Assembly (NCBI GenBank): GCA_036939755.1
Contig: JALLAZ010001081.1
Coordinates: 1 to 10,306 of the forward strand
Reading direction: 5' to 3'
DNA length: 10,306 bases
Origin: Stephanodiscus triporus
Taxonomy: Eukaryota; Bacillariophyta; Thalassiosirophyceae; Thalassiosirales; Thalassiosiraceae
The first letter of the stretch is position 1; each line of letters opens with the position of its first letter. Positions 1 through 4,003 of the stretch are shown here, in pieces. The position numbers and the translations under genes are program-made. Below the pieces are notes generated by a model that had not been told where the DNA came from, searched no databases, and saw nothing but the letters and a program-made list of their open reading frames with translations.

Positions 1-8
1 GCCGATGA

Positions 9-359
9 TACGACGACCTCGGCGTCCTCCTTTACGGTCACGCCAAGGGAGCCATGTGGTACGGATCCCGCCTATCGATCGACGAGGCCCGTCGACTCGC
101 GCCCTATCAGAACGCCACGGGCATGCAGGTTACGTCGGCGGTGTTGGCTGGTATGGTATGGGCGCTGGAGAACCCCAACGCGGGATTCGTCGAAGCCGAC
201 GAGATGGACCACGTCCGATGCCTCCAGATCCAGCGTCCGTACCTCGGTTCCGTGGAGTGCCATTACACCGATTGGACGCCGGTTAGGGATCGCATCAACA
301 CCTTTGGTGAGGATCGCGATGACGAGGATCCCTGGCAATTCACGAACTTTTTGGTGTGA
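9..359 (+). CDS. hss: Homospermidine synthase, bacterial type (C-terminal part)
   Basis: This is the last ~116 codons of an NAD-dependent homospermidine synthase, which makes homospermidine from putrescine (and spermidine) in polyamine metabolism. The match is from memory of the family. The blocks DDLGVLLYGHAKGA, WYGSRLSIDEARRLAPYQNAT, LQVTSAVLAGMVWALENP-like text, HYTDWTPV and the closing DPWQFTNFLV follow the C-terminus of the bacterial enzyme in order and without gaps. It differs from the plant enzyme, which derives from deoxyhypusine synthase. Lys/His and Asn residues of the conserved NAT block are intact. The stop is TGA at 357-359. The gene runs off the left edge, so the Rossmann-fold N-terminus is not visible. 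Similarity begins at codon 9-11, directly after an in-frame TGA at 6-8, so the copy may be broken or the sequence may carry an error there. An ATG at 54 lies inside the conserved domain and is not a credible start. Confidence 0.83.
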   Translation, partial: YDDLGVLLYGHAKGAMWYGSRLSIDEARRLAPYQNATGMQVTSAVLAGMVWALENPNAGFVEADEMDHVRCLQIQRPYLGSVECHYTDWTPVRDRINTFGEDRDDEDPWQFTNFLV

Positions 360-723
360 TCCAGTTTTTCCCCTCTTTTGTTGAGTAGACTAGTAATTAG
401 GACGTCGAGCTGAACATTTTACGCAGCAGGCGGGGCAGTTGCATAAGTAGATAGGGCAGATCCATGTAAAGACTTAAATTATTGTTCTACCAATTTGTTC
501 TTGCATTCTACTCTATGTGCATAGGATAGTATGTTCGAGCATTGCTTTTATCCATCCACTTCAGGACATAATTCTGCAAAAGTCATGCTTTTCTGCCTGA
601 TTTTCATTTCATTCTTTCATGCCTGATTCTTGCTCAATGGCAGATTTTTCCCCAGATTCCACACATCAGACGCAAATCCCCTAACTCCAACCCTCTAAAC
701 TAATTCCTGCCTCCATGTGGGGA

Positions 724-743
724 CCAAGCACATCCAAGCACAT
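724..743 (+). repeat. Tandem 10-bp duplication inside a 7-bp inverted repeat
   Basis: CCAAGCACAT occurs twice in immediate succession (724-733 and 734-743). The pair lies between CCATGTG on the left and CACATGG on the right, so the segment could form a short hairpin. No function is evident. Confidence 0.6.
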
Positions 744-1150
744 GGATAGTCATAAATATAGCAAGGGTGTGATTCATTGAAGCGCCTGGATCGGTGTTCA
801 TAAAATGTACACAACACCTAGACCAGCAAAGCCATACGGCATTGGTGTCACAGGGTACGATGGGTTTCTATGTTGGCATGACACCGTATTGGGGCCCGAG
901 GGGCGCAAATATTTAATAATGCCCAATAAATAAAATATTATTTGGTATTTAATTACTGGAGATAAGTGTTGCTTTGCAAAAAAGCTCCCAGCAAAATAAC
1001 AGACAACTGATATTTCTCAACTCATGTTGAAGTTGAAGTTGCTCAAGAGAAAAAATAGCATGGGTCTGGGCAGGGCCGGGTCCTGAACGTCCTGAGCAGG
1101 AGAGCTTCCGGAGAGCCCGGATGGACAGATGGACCACTTTTGGTAAACGC

Positions 1151-1184
1151 AGAGATTACACGTGGAATATAGAGATTACATGTG
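1151..1184 (+). repeat. Imperfect 20-bp tandem repeat
   Basis: AGAGATTACACGTG at 1151 is repeated as AGAGATTACATGTG at 1171, a period of 20 bases with one mismatch in the shared 14 bases. The copies carry CACGTG-like and CATGTG cores. No gene association is visible. Confidence 0.6.
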
Positions 1185-1308
1185 AAGGTCTGAGGACCTG
1201 CAGGGTCCAACCCGGACTCGCACACTGCGGGTCTGGGTCGGCCGGAATTCTGCGTTCGAAAAAAGAATCTTTCTGGCGTCACATATGTCGATGCAATGAT
1301 GATGGGCT

Positions 1309-1512
1309 ATTACCATTTTCTCGGGACCATGGCCACCCCCAGGGTTTCTTTTTTTCAATTTTTTTAAACGTGCATTCCACACAAAACACTAGACAAAACA
1401 CACAATCAACTTGCGGCCGACCCTGCTTTCTTGTGTGTTTTGTGTGGTGCGCGCCTTAAAAAAATCGAAAAAAGAAACCCCTGGGATGGCCTGGTCCCGA
1501 GAAAATGATAAT
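1309..1512. mobile_element. 204-bp foldback (snap-back) element, MITE-like
   Basis: Two long arms, about 1309-1396 and 1429-1512, are inverted copies of each other around a ~30-base GC-rich loop that includes GCGGCCGAC. The outer 21 bases (ATTAYCATTTTCTCGGGACCA) match at 20 positions. Inside, both arms carry the GGCCA-CCC-GGGTTTC block, a T-run, the TTTTTTTAA block and CCACACAAAACAC, in the same order with a few indels. I judge about 85% identity by eye. No coding capacity is visible. AATGATGATGG-type sequence lies on both outer sides (about 1295 and 1515), which may be a degenerate target duplication. The element is most likely non-autonomous. An ordinary long hairpin of other origin is the alternative. 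Confidence 0.65.
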
Positions 1513-1655
1513 TGAATGGTGATGATGTTTGACTGTCTCTTTTTAGATATTCACACAACATCATCAACATCAACAGTTTCACACTCACACTCACACCACA
1601 CACCCCCTCACCCATCACCCGTCACCTTCACGGCTACAGCACCCAGCACACCAAA

Positions 1656-1686
1656 AAAATATTCAGATTCAGTATCTGAATATTTT
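1656..1686. repeat. Perfect 13-bp stem hairpin
   Basis: AAAATATTCAGAT (1656-1668) is followed by the loop TCAGT and the exact reverse complement ATCTGAATATTTT (1674-1686). The stem is AT-rich and perfect. It sits between the foldback element and the TACGTAGGAATT repeats. It is not next to a gene end, so I do not call it a terminator. Confidence 0.75.
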
Positions 1687-1704
1687 ACCAGGCTCTTAGA
1701 TTCA

Positions 1705-1735
1705 ACGTAGGAATTAGTATGACAAATTCCTACGT
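1705..1735. repeat. Short inverted repeat of the TACGTAGGAATT family
   Basis: ACGTAGGAATT at 1705-1715 faces AATTCCTACGT at 1725-1735 across a 9-base loop. The same sequence forms the ends of the larger element at 1788-2209. This pair could be a collapsed copy or two solo termini of the same family. Confidence 0.65.
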
Positions 1736-1787
1736 AGAAAGCGTGCACGGGGGGGGCACACCTGATATCCTCAAAATGCGTAGAATA

Positions 1788-2209
1788 TACGTAGGAATTA
1801 GATCAAACATCAGCTCACAACCGGCTCAAATCCAGCGTAAGATAGCTCCACGCGGCACTCATTTAGGGGGCAGTGGGAAAATGAATGTGGGAAAGTTAGG
1901 AGTATGTATGTATCATACCTTACTCTAGAGTAAGTAGAAAATTGTGGAGTATCTACCATACGTATTGTATGCAACAGATTGTGTATGTAGGAGTATCGCA
2001 CACCGTTTTTATATACCTTACCTTTACCAGGATTTAGGTACACATTATTGGTTCCCACGGTACCAAGGGTACACTTTTCGTACCCAAACCCCCCTTGGTA
2101 TGTGTACTTTTCCCTGTAGAGTCTACGTATATTGTCAGTACAAAGTGTTTGGTATTTTTAATATTTGCAGGTTTAGGTACGCCAAGTGTACTCTAACAAT
2201 TCCTACGTA
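1788..2209. mobile_element. ~420-bp MITE-like element with 12-bp terminal inverted repeats
   Basis: The left end is TACGTAGGAATT (1788-1799) and the right end is its exact reverse complement AATTCCTACGTA (2198-2209). The interior is AT-rich, non-coding and full of palindromes: CTTACTCTAGAGTAAG (1919-1934), GGGTAC/GTACCC (2067-2085) and TACCAAGGG/CCCTTGGTA (2061-2100). TA dinucleotides flank the ends, but no target duplication is clear. Internal short frames on both strands are not protein-like. Size, termini and lack of coding fit a non-autonomous DNA transposon. It ends about 100 bases before the ATG at 2309 and could supply promoter sequence to that region. Confidence 0.5.
1919..1934. repeat. 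16-bp perfect palindrome
   Basis: CTTACTCTAGAGTAAG reads the same on both strands without a spacer. It lies inside the MITE-like element and is one of several self-complementary segments there. Confidence 0.75.
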
Positions 2210-2640
2210 GGTAGGACTGGACGTTGGAGCTTTGTGAGTGGGGCGGGGGGGAAGTTCTGCGTGATGTGACTTCCTCGCAAATAAAATTCAACGACCCCGC
2301 CTGTCCCAATGGAAGTGCCCTCCTCGTCGTCGTCGTCGCCGCCGCCGCCTGTCGCGGCATCGTCGTCCAACGTCCACCTCTCCCCGCCCCCGGTGGACCC
2401 CCCCTGTCCCTCTCCAAGAGCCAGATGAAGAAACGACGACGGCACGAACGGTCCCGGGCCGTCAAAATCCGACGGAAGGAGCAGACCCGCGAGGCCAGGC
2501 GCCTCAGGGCCACCCTGGACGGTCGGGACCTCGAGGCCGAGCGAAGATGACAGGTCGAGAACAAGGCCAACGGATCCGGACGCGCGAGGCGCGACGCGGG
2601 GGGCCGTCATCGTCGGCGGAGGAGGAGGCGGAGGAGGGAG

Positions 2641-2675
<35 letters not shown>

Positions 2676-2682
2676 CGACGAC
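2641..2682 (+). repeat. (GTC)11 microsatellite followed by (GAC)3
   Basis: Eleven GTC units (2641-2673) run into GAC units, which creates a perfect 18-bp palindrome at 2665-2682. Such a tract can fold back and is prone to slippage. Depending on frame it would encode Val, Ser or Arg runs. Confidence 0.85.
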
Positions 2683-3052
2683 GGGGGATGATGCGACGAT
2701 CCCCGCGGGGAAGGAGAAGAGAAGGGACGAGGACGACCGCGACTCCGGACGGTCCGACGATGCCGCGTCGGTCGGTTCGGCGGCCTCGCGCATCGTCGTC
2801 ATCCGAGGAGGAGGAGGAGGAGGCGACGACTACAACGACGATCGCGATCGGGCATCGACGACGGGCACGACGACGGCCGCGACTGCGACGGCGACGGCGG
2901 ATCGACCGCCGCGTCCCGCCGCCGCCGCCCCCCGCAGGAAGATGAGGGCCGTGGACATCGCCATGCCCACGATGACGCGACGCGCGGCGGCGGGCGGCGG
3001 GCGGCGGGGGGGGCGCTGCGACCGCGACAACGACCGCGACTACCGCCGCGAT

Positions 3053-3082
<30 letters not shown>
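3053..3082 (+). repeat. (GTC)10 microsatellite
   Basis: Ten uninterrupted GTC units follow the ATG at 3051. In the frame of that ATG they are read as TCG and encode a serine run at the start of the last open segment of the disrupted gene. Confidence 0.85.
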
Positions 3083-3083
<1 letters not shown>

Positions 3084-3646
3084 ACAATCGGGGACGGCGA
3101 CGACGACGATGCGGCGAAGGGGGGGGCGTCATCGTCGATGTCCGTCATCGGCGGTGACGACGTCGTCGTACGCGCTTACGACGACGAGGTGGATGCGCTC
3201 GTGCTCGCGGCGGAGGCCGCGGCGGCGGCCCTCGTCCTCGAGAACGGCGACGACGCGATGGACGACAACGACAACGATGGCGACGAGGAAGAGACATCGC
3301 GAGGGGAGGACGGGGGTGTTGATTTAGATGCCAAAGTAGATGGCGTTGAGTCTTAAACAAACTTTTACTCCTACTAGCTTTAACTGCGTATACTGTGGGG
3401 AGGATTTTTTTGTATTGGTATGATAAAAATTAAGCCTACGTTAGATAATACATTAGTTCACATTATGCCATCATTAGTTTTGTTATAATGTCATACTTTG
3501 TATCTCCACTAGTCAATGGAATACGAAAATACCATGGTGCAAGCCAAACAGAGGACTTGTGAATTTGGGGAGGCTCGGCGCACTTGAGATTTGAGATGGT
3601 TTCTTGCCTACAAAGGAATTCGTAAGATTTCCTCAGTACAGACACT

Positions 3647-3670
3647 ACGTGATCACGTGACCACACGTGT
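3647..3670. promoter_or_regulatory. Clustered CACGTG (E-box/G-box) palindromes
   Basis: ACGTGATCACGT (3647-3658) is a perfect 12-bp palindrome that overlaps TCACGTGA (3653-3660). A second palindrome, ACACGTGT, lies at 3663-3670. CACGTG cores are known binding sites of bHLH and plant-type bZIP factors. The cluster is about 340 bases upstream of the ATG at 4004, so control of that gene is plausible but inferred. Confidence 0.45.
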
Positions 3671-3828
3671 AGTCCGTGTGAAAGAGTACACAAAGTGTAC
3701 CTAAAGCCCGAAGATAATACCATACGATACGTCGTCAGTCTTGCTTTCGTCATCAACGTGCATTCCGGCGGCCGGGTCACATTTTTCGTTTTTTCCAAGA
3801 TCCAACAACAACCAAAAAATATCAATAA

Positions 3829-3843
3829 GAGAGAGAGAGAGAG
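3829..3843 (+). repeat. GA dinucleotide microsatellite
   Basis: Fifteen bases of uninterrupted GA lie in the putative 5' leader of the gene starting at 4004. A second short GA run follows at about 3880. Confidence 0.8.
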
Positions 3844-3940
3844 TAACAACCAAAACACTCAAAACGCGTTCGGACGGAAGAGAGAGAACATCATGGTTCG
3901 AAGAACATTACTACGAGATAGATAAAAACAGTAAAAAATC

Positions 3941-3981
3941 GCCGCCGCCCCGCCGCCCCGCCGCCCCGCCGCCCCGCCCCC
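3941..3981 (+). repeat. 8-bp GC-rich tandem repeat (GCCCCGCC)
   Basis: The unit GCCCCGCC recurs about four times and ends in a C-run, directly before the ATG at 4004. On the minus strand it gives at least four runs of four or more Gs separated by three or four bases. That is a sequence able to form G-quadruplexes on the template strand of the downstream gene. Confidence 0.8.
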
Positions 3982-4003
3982 CGGCCATCGCGACACGACG
4001 ACG

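Larger units (their letters stand above)
360..1308. other. AT-rich intergenic region downstream of the hss-like gene
   Basis: I see no convincing gene here; short open frames on both strands lack protein-like composition. It should hold the 3' UTR of the homospermidine synthase gene. No strong poly(A) signal is close to the stop, and the nearest AATAAA-type sequences are near 925. Small repeats occur: a 10-bp tandem duplication at 724-743, a 20-bp imperfect tandem at 1151-1184, and a GC-richer patch at about 1060-1250 with several short inverted repeats and two related GGGTCTGGG blocks. Confidence 0.6.
2309..3356 (+). pseudogene. Frame-disrupted repetitive gene, unknown product
   Basis: I do not recognise the product. 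The likely start is the ATG at 2309 (CCAATGGAAG context), opening a Ser/Pro-rich segment that stops at 2426-2428. A strongly basic helix-like segment, QMKKRRRHERSRAVKIRR and on, is open in a different frame from about 2400 to the TGA at 2548. From there a third stretch, with blocks such as KEKRRDEDDRDSGRSDDAAS, is open to about 3000. The last part (3051-3356) is Ser/Asp-rich, has VDALVLAAEAAAAALVLENG, and ends acidic with VDGVES and TAA at 3354. The frame changes coincide with homopolymers: C7 near 2398-2404 and G8 near 3006-3013. No GT-AG introns are apparent. GTC/GAC repeats keep several frames open on both strands. It may be a decayed gene, a gene with sequence errors, or two small genes. 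The basic segment suggests a nuclear or nucleic-acid-binding role only weakly. Confidence 0.4.
3357..4003 (+). promoter_or_regulatory. Upstream region of the UIM/protease-like gene
   Basis: This 647-base interval separates the disrupted gene from the ATG at 4004. It holds the CACGTG palindromes at 3647-3670, a GTACAC-AAA-GTGTAC inverted repeat at 3686-3700, a GA microsatellite at 3829-3843 and a GC-rich tandem repeat at 3941-3981. It should contain the promoter and 5' UTR of the downstream gene, but no TATA box or initiator can be fixed by eye. A 131-codon minus-strand frame at 3463-3858 is not credible as a gene: its hydrophobic start is a translation of the GA repeat. Confidence 0.5.

Noticed and set aside
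1804..1850. tRNA-like T-arm sequence (GGCTCAAATCC)
   Set aside because: The flanking bases do not pair to form a T-stem, and no acceptor or anticodon stem can be drawn.
2424..2550. bZIP DNA-binding domain in the basic segment of the disrupted gene
   Set aside because: The segment is very basic and helix-like, but the Asn-x7-Arg signature and a leucine heptad series are missing.
2203..2802. 199-codon minus-strand frame with poly-Asp and poly-Pro
   Set aside because: Low-complexity translation of repeats that begins inside the MITE end and has no domain. The plus strand has the better start context and more mixed codons.
724..3082. CRISPR array or tandem-repeat array
   Set aside because: Repeats here are microsatellites, tandem duplicates or inverted repeats. 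No regularly spaced direct repeats with unique spacers were seen.
3463..3858. 131-codon minus-strand frame with an apparent signal peptide
   Set aside because: The hydrophobic N-terminus is a translation of the GA microsatellite, and the rest crosses regulatory palindromes and has no protein-like pattern.
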